From NCBI GenBank assembly GCA_003487665.1, contig DNFA01000015.1, forward strand, positions 63,361 through 127,360: a DNA stretch of 64,000 nt. The letters are read 5' to 3'. Below the pieces are notes generated by a model. The model did not search any database, had not been told where the DNA came from, and worked only from the letters and a program-made list of their open reading frames with translations. The DNA is from Oscillibacter sp. (GTDB lineage Bacteria > Bacillota > Clostridia > Oscillospirales > Oscillospiraceae). Below, in pieces: positions 22,293 through 31,195 of this stretch (the first letter of the stretch is position 1; every line of letters begins with the position of its first letter). The position numbers were made by a program, and so were the translations under genes.

Positions 22293-23372
22293 TCAGACGG
22301 TGGCGGCAAAGACCTCGTTCAGCATCTCAGTCACCTCAGTGTCGGTAGCGATAGCGCCATGCACGACATCAGAGGGTTCAGTGTAAACCTTGGTATCAAC
22401 GCCGTTGATCTTGACGTTGCCGTTGGTCTCGGACGCCTCGACCTTGGTGGCACCCTCAGCCACGCCGCCGAGCTTGGTGCCCTCGGCGTCGGTCATCAGA
22501 CGCTTGCCAGCCTCAGCGGCAACGAAGTCAGCCGCCTTCTTGCCGGAGTCCTTGAGGTTGCCGTCAGCGTCCAGAGCAGCGAAGTTGCCGTTGGTTGCCT
22601 TGGCGACCTTGTCGGCCTTCTTACCCAGACCGGTGTTGACATCGCTCGTCTTGGCGTAATCGGCCAGAGCGGTGTTGATGGCAGCAGTGACCTCGGTGGT
22701 CTTGGCGTAGTCGCCGATGCTCAGAGCGGCAATCGCCTCGGCGATGTAACCGACGACATCGGTAGCGGTAGCGCCTTCGGGCAGAGTACCGACATACTTC
22801 TTCAGGTTGGCGATGGCGGTCTTATTCTCAGAGATACCCTTCGTCAGCTTGGTCGCCTCAGCGCCGTGGGTGGCAGCCCAGTCGATCAACTCCTTGTAAG
22901 AGTTGACGACACCGTCATCGCTGACCTTGGTGGAGAAGTCATTGAAGGCGTCGTCGATCATCTTCTTGATGGAGCCTTCGCCCTCACCGGTCAGGGTGTC
23001 GAGATCGGCCTGCTTCGCCTTGGCGTCGATGGCATCTTTCAGAGCCTTCGCCAGCTCAGTCTCGGAAACCTCGGCCTTGTAAGCCAGAGCAGCCAGACCG
23101 TGAACGGGGACATCAACACCGTTGGCGGCGATGGTGCCGTTGGTCTTGCCCTCAGCGATCAGGATGTCGGCAATCTTCTCAGTCAGAGCCAGCAGGGTGC
23201 CGTTGACCTTGATGCCGGTCAGGACGTTGGGCTCGCCGCCAGCAGTGACGAGTTCGTCAACGCGACCGGACAGGGCGGTCAGTTCGGATTTCAGAGCGTA
23301 GTCGCTCTTTACCTTCTCAGCCAGAGCTTTGAGGGCTGCCAGTTTTACCAGATGGGTGTTGTCGTAAGCCAT
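22293..23372 (-). CDS. Tail-fibre protein with trimeric-repeat features
   Basis: A 359-residue Ala/Lys/Thr/Asp-rich protein built from helical and short beta repeats (LKSELTALSGRVDELV, DYAKTTEVTAAINTAL, DYAKTSDVNTGLGKK), typical of fibrous trimeric phage proteins. The N-terminus MAYDNTHLVKLAALKALAE is similar to that of the protein at 23748-25196. The end carries EVTEMLNEVFAATV, a motif shared with two neighbours. Confidence 0.7.
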   Translation of the reverse strand: MAYDNTHLVKLAALKALAEKVKSDYALKSELTALSGRVDELVTAGGEPNVLTGIKVNGTLLALTEKIADILIAEGKTNGTIAANGVDVPVHGLAALAYKAEVSETELAKALKDAIDAKAKQADLDTLTGEGEGSIKKMIDDAFNDFSTKVSDDGVVNSYKELIDWAATHGAEATKLTKGISENKTAIANLKKYVGTLPEGATATDVVGYIAEAIAALSIGDYAKTTEVTAAINTALADYAKTSDVNTGLGKKADKVAKATNGNFAALDADGNLKDSGKKAADFVAAEAGKRLMTDAEGTKLGGVAEGATKVEASETNGNVKINGVDTKVYTEPSDVVHGAIATDTEVTEMLNEVFAATV

Positions 23373-23419
23373 TGCGTTTTCCTCCTAATGATGATTAAAA
23401 ATATTTGTTCACCGCAGCA

Positions 23420-23731
23420 TCAGTTCCCGGTTGCCCCAGAATTGAACACTTCGTTAAACATCTCTGCTACTTCCTCGTCGGTCGCAGGCGTACCGCCGAG
23501 GGGTTCCAGCTCACCGGCCGCGTTCTTGATCTGATACGGCGTGGACACGCCATCCACGACGACAGAGAGTTTCTGGCCGACGTAAGCTGTGGGGTTGGTC
23601 TGCGCGTACTCCTGAGCTGCCTCAAGAGAGGGCCAGATCTCGGTGGGGTCGATGCTGAACGCATCCTGCCGCTTGATCGTCAGCGGGAACTCCATCTTGG
23701 CGTAGCTATTCTGGGTGTTAATGACTGCCAT
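23420..23731 (-). CDS. Small tail-fibre-cluster protein
   Basis: A 103-residue protein with AYVGQKLSVVVDGVSTPYQI, a phage adhesin-like strand motif, and the C-terminal ATDEEVAEMFNEVF peptide shared with the fibre at 22293-23372 and, in a weaker form, with the collar protein at 25231-26265. Confidence 0.65.
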   Translation of the reverse strand: MAVINTQNSYAKMEFPLTIKRQDAFSIDPTEIWPSLEAAQEYAQTNPTAYVGQKLSVVVDGVSTPYQIKNAAGELEPLGGTPATDEEVAEMFNEVFNSGATGN

Positions 23732-23747
23732 ATTTCATTCCCTCCTC

Positions 23748-25196
23748 TCAACCGAGCGTGACTTTCAGGACGGCAGCGTTCTCGTACGGAACGGCCGGCT
23801 CGAAAACCCACACATTGTAGTCCTTCGCGGTGTAACCGTTGGCGCCTTCGACGGCGACCGTCTTCTTGGTGAAGGTATCGGTCACATCGGCATTCAGCGC
23901 AGTCTCGTTGATAACCTTTTTTACACCGGTCTTGCCAGCGATGCAGGCGATCACAACGCGATTCGCGCCAGCGGGAACGTTGACGGTAATGACGCCAGGA
24001 GCGTATGCCTTGCCGGACTTGGTCAGGCCGCGGATGTACGCGCTGTCCAGAGCCGGCTTCTCGGCGGTTGCGCCGAAGAAGTAGTTACGGAACGGCGTGT
24101 ACGCAGCGGAGTCCTTCGTCTTAGACCCAGCCGCAATCGCAACAGCGGGGTTGGACGCGCCGCCGAGGTTGTCCTCGGCCTGCACACCGGCGCCGTGCGT
24201 CGCGGTCACGCGGTACTTCAGGCTTGCCACAGCGTTAGCGCCGCCAGCGTCGCCGATGATGAAGCCGTTGCCGCCGTTGTTGTCGCTGCCAGCAGGCAGG
24301 GACGTGGCGTCCACGGATGCCACCTGCTCAGCGCCGCCGTCAGTGATACGCTCAACCTTCCAGTTGGACGCCACAACGCCAGTACCAGTCTTAGGACCGT
24401 ACTTGTAGGAACCGGGGTTCAGGGACGCGGCCAGATAGGACGCAGTCGCAACCGGAGTACCAGCTTCCACTGCACCCGCACCGCTCAGGCCGAAGCCGTT
24501 GATGGACGGGTTCGCCGTGATGGTCGGCTGAAGGGTCTTCGAGGTCATGTCTTTCAGGATCGCCGCGACGGACTTGCCGGACACTTCCTTTGTGGCCGTG
24601 CCGTTCTTGTCCTTCGTCCAGTTGCCGATGCGGTCGTAATCGCCCGCCAGCATCAGGTTCTCGCGCATGATGACCTTGTCGGCGTCCACGTTGCCGGTCA
24701 TCGCTTCCCACGCCGTACCGGTGTACTGGTACGCAGACTTCTCGTACTCCTTGCCGCCGACGGTGGTGGTCACGACGAACACATCGCCCGCCTTCGGGGT
24801 AATGTCGGTGTGCGCCGCGAAGTACGCCTCGATGACGCTGCTGTCGGATGCGGACAGGTCGGACTTCGTGCCCTCATAGAGTGCGCCGCCGCCCAGACCA
24901 GCCAGAGCCGTTGCCAGCTCTTCGTCGGTCACGCAACCGTCGAGATTGACCGTGGTGTCATCCAGCAGTTCCACCGCGCCGTCTACCAGAGCGTAGATGT
25001 CGTAGTGGTTGGTCTCGGTGTTCTTAACAAGGTACAGGATATTCTCCTGTGCCTCCTCCGCGGTCGGGATAGCTTCGGCCTTCTGGAACGAAGCGTGACC
25101 CGCCTTGGAGATAGCCGCCAGATACTCTTTCTTGATACGGGTAGCCGTGTCTTTCAGAGCCTGAAGGCTTGCGAGTTTAGAGGTGTCGTATGCCAT
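23748..25196 (-). CDS. Large tail-fibre / baseplate-upper protein
   Basis: A 482-residue protein. The N-terminus MAYDTSKLASLQALKDTATRIKKEY is a helical attachment segment similar to the neighbouring fibre. The middle has AYQYTGTAWEAMTGNVDADK, a beta-sandwich motif of baseplate fibres, and the C-terminal 200 residues are beta-rich and Gly/Asn/Ala-rich. It is probably a structural fibre with a receptor-binding end. Confidence 0.65.
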   Translation of the reverse strand: MAYDTSKLASLQALKDTATRIKKEYLAAISKAGHASFQKAEAIPTAEEAQENILYLVKNTETNHYDIYALVDGAVELLDDTTVNLDGCVTDEELATALAGLGGGALYEGTKSDLSASDSSVIEAYFAAHTDITPKAGDVFVVTTTVGGKEYEKSAYQYTGTAWEAMTGNVDADKVIMRENLMLAGDYDRIGNWTKDKNGTATKEVSGKSVAAILKDMTSKTLQPTITANPSINGFGLSGAGAVEAGTPVATASYLAASLNPGSYKYGPKTGTGVVASNWKVERITDGGAEQVASVDATSLPAGSDNNGGNGFIIGDAGGANAVASLKYRVTATHGAGVQAEDNLGGASNPAVAIAAGSKTKDSAAYTPFRNYFFGATAEKPALDSAYIRGLTKSGKAYAPGVITVNVPAGANRVVIACIAGKTGVKKVINETALNADVTDTFTKKTVAVEGANGYTAKDYNVWVFEPAVPYENAAVLKVTLG

Positions 25197-25230
25197 TTAA
25201 TCGCTCCTCTCAATGGTCTTTGCCGGTAGC

Positions 25231-26265
25231 TTAGGGGTTCTCGTCCTCAGAGGGGAAGACTTCGTCCAGCATGGATTCCGTGTCTTCGGTGGAGGCCATG
25301 TCGTCGGGGCTGACGCCGCTGGTCGATGCGGTGATCGTGCCGTCCGCTGCCACAGAGATACCTTTGCCGATCTTTACGCCGCCGAGCCGCGTTGCCGTAG
25401 CCACGGGCAGCACATAGGTCGATCCTCCGCCTCCCCCGCTGCTGCTGGCGCCGGGAGATACGAGGGCGATGGTCGCCTCCATATCCTCGTCGGGACTTCT
25501 CTTTGCCCAGAAGCGCAGCGCACCGGCAAGGGTCTGCACCGTTGGGCAAAGGCCAGCGTTTTTCGCGGTCTCAAGGGCCGCTTTATGCAGAGCGACGTTC
25601 GGGAACTGTGTTTCCGCAGCCTCCGTCACGGGAACATCGACGTAGTAGCGATACTCGTCCATGTCCCACGCGCCCTGTTCACCAGGATTCTCCTCCTGCC
25701 ATGTCCAGCCGGTGTGGGGAATCGTGATGTCTTTGATGATTGCGGTGCCGACACCGCTGATCGCCTCCTGAACCATCGTCCGCACCAGCTCCTCAGCCTC
25801 AGCGGACGTGATGAACGCGCCGGGGTTGTAGGTAATCTGGACGTCGGCATCCAGCTCAAGGGCAATCGAAATGGGATAGCGCCGAATGTCAATGCGGTTG
25901 TCCTTGTAGGCATTGACCGGCTGCGGGCTGTCGCCCAGCGTTGCGTAGTAGAGCAGGATCTCTTCGGTGTCCTCGGTCTTGGCGAATACGCCAAACTCGC
26001 GGAGCCAGAAGCCCTCCTGCAAACCGCCATTCAGGTCGTTGCGGTATTCGACCACCATGCTCAGTACGCCGTTCTCCACAGTCGGGACGGACGAAACGCC
26101 CTCCGCAACCGGAGTGACCAGCGCGACCATGTCGATAGGCTCAACGCCTTCCGGCATGGCACCAGAGCCGACCATGATGCGGGTGAACTCAATCGTCTTC
26201 CCGGCCATGAGGCTCGTAATGAGATTGCGGCCGGCGACTGTTACGGTTCCGCCATAGTAGCTCAT
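25231..26265 (-). CDS. Phage tail-collar fibre protein (DUF3751-like)
   Basis: A 344-residue protein. The N-terminal ~165 residues (YYGGTVTVAGRNLITSLMAG ... LREFGVFAKT ... YPISIALELDADVQITYNPG) match the tail-collar fibre domain that joins fibres to the baseplate. The middle has the GW/TLAGALRFWAK domain shared with 21803-22213, then a Ser/Gly linker and a RLGGVKIGKGISVAADGTI strand motif. The C-terminus ends with TESMLDEVF. Confidence 0.8.
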   Translation of the reverse strand: MSYYGGTVTVAGRNLITSLMAGKTIEFTRIMVGSGAMPEGVEPIDMVALVTPVAEGVSSVPTVENGVLSMVVEYRNDLNGGLQEGFWLREFGVFAKTEDTEEILLYYATLGDSPQPVNAYKDNRIDIRRYPISIALELDADVQITYNPGAFITSAEAEELVRTMVQEAISGVGTAIIKDITIPHTGWTWQEENPGEQGAWDMDEYRYYVDVPVTEAAETQFPNVALHKAALETAKNAGLCPTVQTLAGALRFWAKRSPDEDMEATIALVSPGASSSGGGGGSTYVLPVATATRLGGVKIGKGISVAADGTITASTSGVSPDDMASTEDTESMLDEVFPSEDENP

Positions 26266-27260
26266 TTCTGTGTTCCTCCTTCAATCGTTTTGTTGGACTC
26301 TGCTTTCGGGGCGCTCCTGCCCTCTGCCGTGCTTTCTCGCTTCAAGCGATCCGCGACGGCTCGGAGGTTTTGGAGTTTCGTGCGCTTCGCAGCAGACCGT
26401 TGCGGTGAGGCCATCTTCCCCGACTTCATCACCATGTCGGTGATTCTCGTCTCCATGACGCTCTGAACCGCGCTTCCAGCGCAAACAGAGGTGTCATAGG
26501 ACACTTCGCGCTCCTGATTGGGCAGCGTGCTCTCCAAGACCGCCTGCAGACCGGCGCCCAGATGGAGTTTGAAGCCAAACTTATAGTCTCGCTCGACGCC
26601 GGGGAGCGTGTCCTCGGCGATGGTCGAATACCCGCCCCTGACGTACACATGGGCGCGGTAATCAATATCGCGTTCGAGGATGGGCAGCAGCGTTTCCGTG
26701 ATGGCAAAGCCGAGGCCGCTCAGAATGTAGAGCTTTGCCGTCTCCATCTCGGTCTTCGTCCGAGCGTAGAGCTTCAAGGTAACGCCAGCGGCGCGGAGCA
26801 GCGGCGTGGTGAACAGCGGCGTCGTATCGACGGTGCCATCCATTTCGCCGGTATCAAAAATCATCGTCGCGGGTTCTGCAGGATCTTCCTTGTAGTACAG
26901 AGGCCGATCCCAGAACATCCGAAACGCCTTGATGATGTCCGGGTAGGTGCAATCGCAGGTGTTTTTCAGGATTTTGTAAATCAGATACCGACGGTAGGTT
27001 TCGTCGTCGATGACCTCGAACGGGATCGGGTCGCCAGCGAGCTTGCCGGCCTCCATTCTGGTCATCACGACGATGTCGCCGACACCGTCCAGTTGCTTGC
27101 CAACGGCTGTATGTACTCCCCTGTCCTGCCGAAGCTGGTCGTAGAAGTCATACACCTGCTGAAGCTGGGCGCCTATGACTTCCATGAGCGCCTCGATATT
27201 GGCCTTGCCTCGGAACTGCTCGACAAGGTCGTTTTTCAGGGTCGCTACATAATCAGCCAT
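26262..27260 (-). CDS. Tail protein I-like baseplate protein (DUF2612-like)
   Basis: A 332-residue protein with the DUF2612 pattern: KANIEALMEVIGAQLQQVYD, then LDGVGDIVVMTRMEAG, YRRYLIYKILKNTCDCTYPDI and FRMFWDRPLYY. This family follows the J protein in contractile tails and links the baseplate periphery to fibres. The C-terminal 70 residues are Lys/Arg-rich and look like an extra tail. It overlaps the J-like gene by 8 bases. Confidence 0.75.
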   Translation of the reverse strand: MADYVATLKNDLVEQFRGKANIEALMEVIGAQLQQVYDFYDQLRQDRGVHTAVGKQLDGVGDIVVMTRMEAGKLAGDPIPFEVIDDETYRRYLIYKILKNTCDCTYPDIIKAFRMFWDRPLYYKEDPAEPATMIFDTGEMDGTVDTTPLFTTPLLRAAGVTLKLYARTKTEMETAKLYILSGLGFAITETLLPILERDIDYRAHVYVRGGYSTIAEDTLPGVERDYKFGFKLHLGAGLQAVLESTLPNQEREVSYDTSVCAGSAVQSVMETRITDMVMKSGKMASPQRSAAKRTKLQNLRAVADRLKRESTAEGRSAPKAESNKTIEGGTQK

Positions 27261-28758
27261 CAATCTCCACCTCGATCATCTCCTCCTTGGTGTAGGCCCG
27301 CTGACGCGCCGTAATGTTCTTACTGCGGTCGGGGTACTTGGAGGGTTTTTCATCGGAGGCGTCCGCCGAAGCGTAAAGCTGAATGTCGATATAGCTGATG
27401 CCAGAGCAGGCTTTGTAAAGCTGGCTCATGAACTGCTGCGGAACGACATCCTTGCCAGCATCCAGAGCGTCCATGTTCTCCAGAACGACCTCTCTCAGCA
27501 GGTCAACGTAGTTCGGCGGCAAAGCCTCGGAGCGGTTGAGCGTGATGCCCAGGCGGAACCATGTGTAAATCGTCGTCGGCCGATTGAACCGGATCGTGAT
27601 TTCCTCGTCGTACTCACCGGGCAGAACCACGACGGTCTCGCCGACCGTGTTGATGCCGCCCGCTTTGTTGGCGAGGATCTGCTGCGCGATTTCCTTCGAG
27701 TCGCCGCCATCTACCACGATCTCGACGCTGTGCGGCGGACGGACGATGTCGCCTGCAGGCGTTTCGGTCACATCCTTCACGTCCAGATAGGTGCCGTCCA
27801 CATACCATTGGTGCGTTGCGTTCTCATACGGGGCGACGCTGCGGACGCCCTGCACGTTCAGCAGGATTGCGGAGCGGATGCTCTCAAGCATATTGCTCGA
27901 ACGGTTGAAGATTTTGTCCACGTAGGACTGGCGGAACTCAACGTCCGTCTCTTCGTCACGGCCCGCGATGTAGCCGCAGAGGTTCTCGACGGCCAGCAGG
28001 CCAGCGTCGGCGTTGACGATGTTCGTAATGACCCCGCCAGGAATCAGGATGTCGCCGTTCTCTTCGGTGCCGAAGGTGATGATCGACGTCACCGTCTCCG
28101 TGGTCAGGTTCTCGGAGAGAATCAGCACATTGTTTGAGGCGATGTCTGCCGCCTCGATGTTCAGGAACTCATTCGTCTCGTCCACGGAGGCCGTGAACTT
28201 CTCGTCGGTGATGGCCGCCGCGATGCCTTTCAGCACCGTGAGCGTGTCCGCCGCCGTCGGGCTATAAGAAAACACCGCGCCATTGATGGCTACGGTGTAA
28301 ACACTCTCTGTTCCGAGGGACGCGATTTTGATGCAGGCACGATTGAACGACGTACGGCTGATTTCTCTCGTGTCCGTGATACTCAGATAGGTTGTCGGGT
28401 TCGTCGCGGAGGAAATCCTCGTACCGGCGGCCAGCTTCGTGCCGTCCTTGCCCGTACAATGAATCGGGTAATACGACTTCGCTGCGGCCTCACGGGTGGA
28501 GCCGCCGTACTGCGCGGCGTTGTCGAGGCTTCGGCCCTCTGCAGTGGCCGGGTACTGTGAGAAGTACACCGCTTCGCCAAACTCCCAGAGGTCGGCGATG
28601 GCGTCGGCCACATTCGTCAGCAGATGGTTCAGCAGGGACTCAGGGTTCTGGCGCGTGTTCACGCCCCATTTCTCCGACAGCCCCGAGTGCATTTCTTCCA
28701 GAATGACATCCAGCCGCTTGATATTCGGCCCCTGCGGGGTCAGGCCATAATCAGCCAT
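27253..28758 (-). CDS. Baseplate J-like protein
   Basis: A 501-residue protein matching the baseplate J/gp47 family: MHSGLSEKWGVNTRQNPESLLN, AEGRSLDNAAQYGGSTREAA, then AGTRISSATNPTTYL, LCGYIAGRDEETDVEFRQSY and TVGETVVVLPGEYDEEITIRF. J proteins form the baseplate wedge. Its start overlaps the W-like gene by 8 bases. Confidence 0.85.
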   Translation of the reverse strand: MADYGLTPQGPNIKRLDVILEEMHSGLSEKWGVNTRQNPESLLNHLLTNVADAIADLWEFGEAVYFSQYPATAEGRSLDNAAQYGGSTREAAAKSYYPIHCTGKDGTKLAAGTRISSATNPTTYLSITDTREISRTSFNRACIKIASLGTESVYTVAINGAVFSYSPTAADTLTVLKGIAAAITDEKFTASVDETNEFLNIEAADIASNNVLILSENLTTETVTSIITFGTEENGDILIPGGVITNIVNADAGLLAVENLCGYIAGRDEETDVEFRQSYVDKIFNRSSNMLESIRSAILLNVQGVRSVAPYENATHQWYVDGTYLDVKDVTETPAGDIVRPPHSVEIVVDGGDSKEIAQQILANKAGGINTVGETVVVLPGEYDEEITIRFNRPTTIYTWFRLGITLNRSEALPPNYVDLLREVVLENMDALDAGKDVVPQQFMSQLYKACSGISYIDIQLYASADASDEKPSKYPDRSKNITARQRAYTKEEMIEVEIDG

Positions 28759-29104
28759 ACAGCGTTACCTCCTCTCTAAACGTGTCCTCTCCCACGGTGG
28801 CGGTGTATCGGAACGTCGCCATCCGCTTCGCCGGGTTGTAATCGACCGACGTGACCGTCGCCGCCTTGACCTCCTTCACTTTCAGGATCTCGTCTCTCAC
28901 GAGCGTTTTAATCTTGATGGTGTTCGGGTTCTTGATGAACACTTCCTCGAACCATGGGAAGCCCAGCTCAGGGCCGAGCCGCCACTCGTCATAAATCCAG
29001 CGCAGCCGAATCATTACGGCCTGTCTGACGCTCTCCGTCGTGGAGATGTCGCCATTCTTGGAGATGGCAATATCGCCGTCCTCATTCAGTCTGATGTCTA
29101 ACAC
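28751..29104 (-). CDS. Baseplate W-like (gp25/DUF2634-like) protein
   Basis: A 117-residue protein, MLDIRLNEDGDIAISKNGDI, then ESVRQAVMIRLRWIYDEWRLGPELGFPW. This is the pattern of the small wedge protein W/gp25 that nucleates the sheath. About 120 bases upstream (29105-29225) hold no convincing gene. Confidence 0.75.
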   Translation of the reverse strand: MLDIRLNEDGDIAISKNGDISTTESVRQAVMIRLRWIYDEWRLGPELGFPWFEEVFIKNPNTIKIKTLVRDEILKVKEVKAATVTSVDYNPAKRMATFRYTATVGEDTFREEVTLYG

Positions 29105-29225
29105 GGTGAATACCCCCTCCCAGAAGTAGTCTGGAATCGCCAGAAATCACCCAGACGGTGTCGTAGCGCCTCATGGGTGTAGATTGTTGCTTTTGCCTGA
29201 AAGCTCGTAGCGAACTTCTACGGGC

Positions 29226-29753
29226 CTAATACGACAGGCTGCCGGTCACAGTCAGGTTTCCCTCGACGGTGACTTCGGGCGCAGAAATCGTCACGGAGCC
29301 GCCCTTGACTGTCAGGCGAGTTCCCTTGACATCGACGATGACCGCATTTTGGGCGCAGGCATCCGCGACCACGGTGTTCCCTTTGGCGAACAGGCCGGGA
29401 ATACAAATCGCGTTCGTCATGTCGAAGGCCAGATCCGTGCTGGTTTCCTGCCCGTACTGCCAGTAGTCGAGGCTCTGCTCGGCCACCACCAGAAGGCAGC
29501 TATCTCCGGGCTTGACCGGAAACGCAATCGTTGCGCCCTGTCCTGCCCCCTGCGGGAACACGACCGGAACGCCGGTGACTTGTGGGAAATCCATCGTCTT
29601 CCCGTCCGGTTTCTTGAACTTCATCGCGGGCTTGACCGTTGCGATGCCCTTTGCGGCGTCGAAGCTGACGATCCGCCCCGGCATGGCCGTATGGATGCCG
29701 CGAAGCCCACGTTGGACGGTGTTCTGAATCTCCTGCACAAACTCCTGCATCAT
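29226..29753 (-). CDS. Membrane-puncturing spike (Gp138-like)
   Basis: A 175-residue protein with an OB-like N-terminal domain (MPGRIVSFDAAKGIATVKPA, VPVVFPQGAGQGATIAFPVK, GDSCLLVVAEQSLDYW) and a short beta-helix-like C-terminus (VKGGSVTISAPEVTVEGNLT). This is the layout of Gp138-type central spikes. The ATG at 29753 shares bases with the stop of the hub gene (TAATG). Confidence 0.75.
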   Translation of the reverse strand: MMQEFVQEIQNTVQRGLRGIHTAMPGRIVSFDAAKGIATVKPAMKFKKPDGKTMDFPQVTGVPVVFPQGAGQGATIAFPVKPGDSCLLVVAEQSLDYWQYGQETSTDLAFDMTNAICIPGLFAKGNTVVADACAQNAVIVDVKGTRLTVKGGSVTISAPEVTVEGNLTVTGSLSY

Positions 29754-30616
29754 TACCCCTGCACCTCCATGAGCCGCGCCGTACACGTCCAGTCACCGGA
29801 GATATTGTCCCCGGCCTGCGTCAGCTTGGCGACGCGGAAATAACCCGTGACGGTCTTGCTCTCCAGCTTCACATAGTCGTCAATGTGGATGGCCCCGTTC
29901 AGGAAGAACTCGACCTCCCACCCGATGCTGGTCTTATCGCTCGTTTCGGAATTGGCCTCGGTGACGCGGGCAGGGATGCCCAGCAGCCCAGAGTCATCAG
30001 AGAGAACGAAGACCTCACGGCTCATGACATCCCCCGGCTTCTTGACCTGCATGACGCCGTTCTGCAGACTCCACACGAGGCCGCAGCAGGCGCATCCCTT
30101 CGTCATAATATCGCGGGCGAGGCCGACGAAGCTGAAGCCGTTGGCGATGTCGGCAAACTCAGCGTTGTACGAATACGTCACCGCCACACCCATCTGATTT
30201 GCCACATCGTCGAAGATGGTCTTCCAGTTCACCGTGCCCACATACGAAATCGTGACGTAGGTATCGCGGATCTCGACGAGGTTGTCTACCACCTCGATCT
30301 CCGTCTTGCGGTCTGCGCCGTCGTGGGTCGTGACGCAGTTTGTGACGATGCCGGCGAAAATCAGCGGCATACGGCTTCCGTAGCCCGCCTTCAGGGACAG
30401 GACGCAGTCCTTTTCGTCCAGAGTGGCAAGGTGCTCCTTGTTCAAGTTCCAGACGGTCACGCGCCCCGTGTTCTGCGTTTCAAGGTCGGTGCGCTCAATG
30501 GAGAAATTGATGTGCAGCGGGACGGGCTGGCTCTTCGACTTCTCGCCGATCTCGAAACCCATGCCGCCGGCTTTACCTGCAGCCAAGCGATACTCTCTGT
30601 CGAAGTTCGCAGACAT
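29753..30616 (-). CDS. Tail hub protein (gpD/XkdQ-like)
   Basis: A 287-residue protein with a hub-type fold: NFSIERTDLETQNTGRVTVWNL, then AGYGSRMPLIFAGIVTNC, IEVVDNLVEIRDTYVTISY, and a second half with VWSLQNGVMQVKKPG and GWEVEFFLNGAIHIDDYVKL. Hub proteins of this type bind spike and tail tube. The start at 30616 follows a G-rich ribosome site. Confidence 0.7.
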   Translation of the reverse strand: MSANFDREYRLAAGKAGGMGFEIGEKSKSQPVPLHINFSIERTDLETQNTGRVTVWNLNKEHLATLDEKDCVLSLKAGYGSRMPLIFAGIVTNCVTTHDGADRKTEIEVVDNLVEIRDTYVTISYVGTVNWKTIFDDVANQMGVAVTYSYNAEFADIANGFSFVGLARDIMTKGCACCGLVWSLQNGVMQVKKPGDVMSREVFVLSDDSGLLGIPARVTEANSETSDKTSIGWEVEFFLNGAIHIDDYVKLESKTVTGYFRVAKLTQAGDNISGDWTCTARLMEVQG

Positions 30617-30681
30617 CAAAATCCCCCCTCTCGTTTTACAAACGACTTTGCTCAAAAAGCAAAATCACGAAAAATAAGCAA

Positions 30682-30715
30682 AAAAACACGCTCGTGCGTT
30701 TGCAAAACGCACACC
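30682..30715 (-). terminator. Possible internal terminator in the tail operon
   Basis: On the minus strand GTGCGTTT TGC AAACGCAC forms an 8-pair hairpin, followed by GAGCGTG and then TTTTTTTG. The T-run is 7 bases from the stem, so efficiency is uncertain. Confidence 0.45.
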
Positions 30716-30728
30716 AAATATATTTACT

Positions 30729-30780
30729 GGTTAGGTTAGATTACGGTATAGGTTACGGTTACGGTTACGGTTACGGTTAT
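30729..30780. repeat. Tandem hexamer repeat (GGTTAC)n
   Basis: On the plus strand four GGTTAC units and a final GGTTAT run from 30751 to 30780. Degenerate units (GGTTA, GGTTAGATTAC, GGTATA) precede them from 30729. The array is non-coding. Confidence 0.9.
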
Positions 30781-30861
30781 GCGCGGACTGTCCTCGGATT
30801 TCATGTGTGACCATCCCACGGAGCGTCCGCGGACAGTCCGTAGGACGGATAGAAAAGCGGG

Positions 30862-31182
30862 TCAGTCGCTATCTTCCGCAGGGCAGAATACGAAGCTGGC
30901 CTTCCCGTCGAGAAAATCATTCCTCCCGATGTGCTCCAGCTTGGTCATCACACCGAAAACACCGCTCGGCAACGCGGTCACGCCGTAGAACAGGTTCACG
31001 GGGAACCTCGGCACAATCTTGATGCCGATGACGATAGGCTGACTCTGCGTGTCATAGAGGCCAAACTTCCAGAAGCCGCCGCGGTCGTTCCATGTGAACC
31101 GAATCAAATATGCCTTGCCGTTCAGAACGACGCGGCTCATGCTGTCATTGAGGTCTGGGACTTCGATGATTGTATATTCCAT
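30862..31182 (-). CDS. Baseplate plug-like protein (DUF6983-like)
   Basis: A 106-residue beta-rich protein: SRVVLNGKAYLIRFTWNDRG, FWKFGLYDTQSQPIV, then LPSGVFGVMTKL. This layout resembles the small plug protein of Pam3-type baseplates, which sits between hub and spike. Its place between the adaptor-like gene and the hub gene fits. Confidence 0.6.
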   Translation of the reverse strand: MEYTIIEVPDLNDSMSRVVLNGKAYLIRFTWNDRGGFWKFGLYDTQSQPIVIGIKIVPRFPVNLFYGVTALPSGVFGVMTKLEHIGRNDFLDGKASFVFCPAEDSD

Positions 31183-31195
31183 CTCGTTTCCCTCC

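Larger units (their letters stand above)
30617..30861 (-). other. Unusual non-coding island inside the tail operon
   Basis: No gene is seen here although both neighbours are packed tail genes. It contains, from high to low coordinate, a 10-base inverted repeat (CGGACTGTCC 30784-30793 with GGACAGTCCG near 30832), a block of tandem GGTTAC units (30751-30780) with degenerate GGTTA units before it, and on the minus strand a perfect 8-pair hairpin (GTGCGTTT / AAACGCAC) followed by a TTTTTTT run. It could be an internal terminator/promoter region. Confidence 0.6.

Noticed and set aside
21407..26265. A second variable repeat for the DGR in the fibre cluster
   Set aside because: None of the fibre proteins contains the WWLRSP or GIRPAL blocks or a sequence like the template repeat; any further target would be outside this window.
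29105..29225. Short open frames between the spike and W-like genes
   Set aside because: One frame reads sensibly (AKATIYTHEALRHRLGDFW) but has no start codon or ribosome site, so I do not call a gene.
30751..30780. GGTTAC array as a phage telomere or CRISPR repeat
   Set aside because: It is internal, short and has no spacers or telomerase/protelomerase gene nearby, so neither reading is supported.
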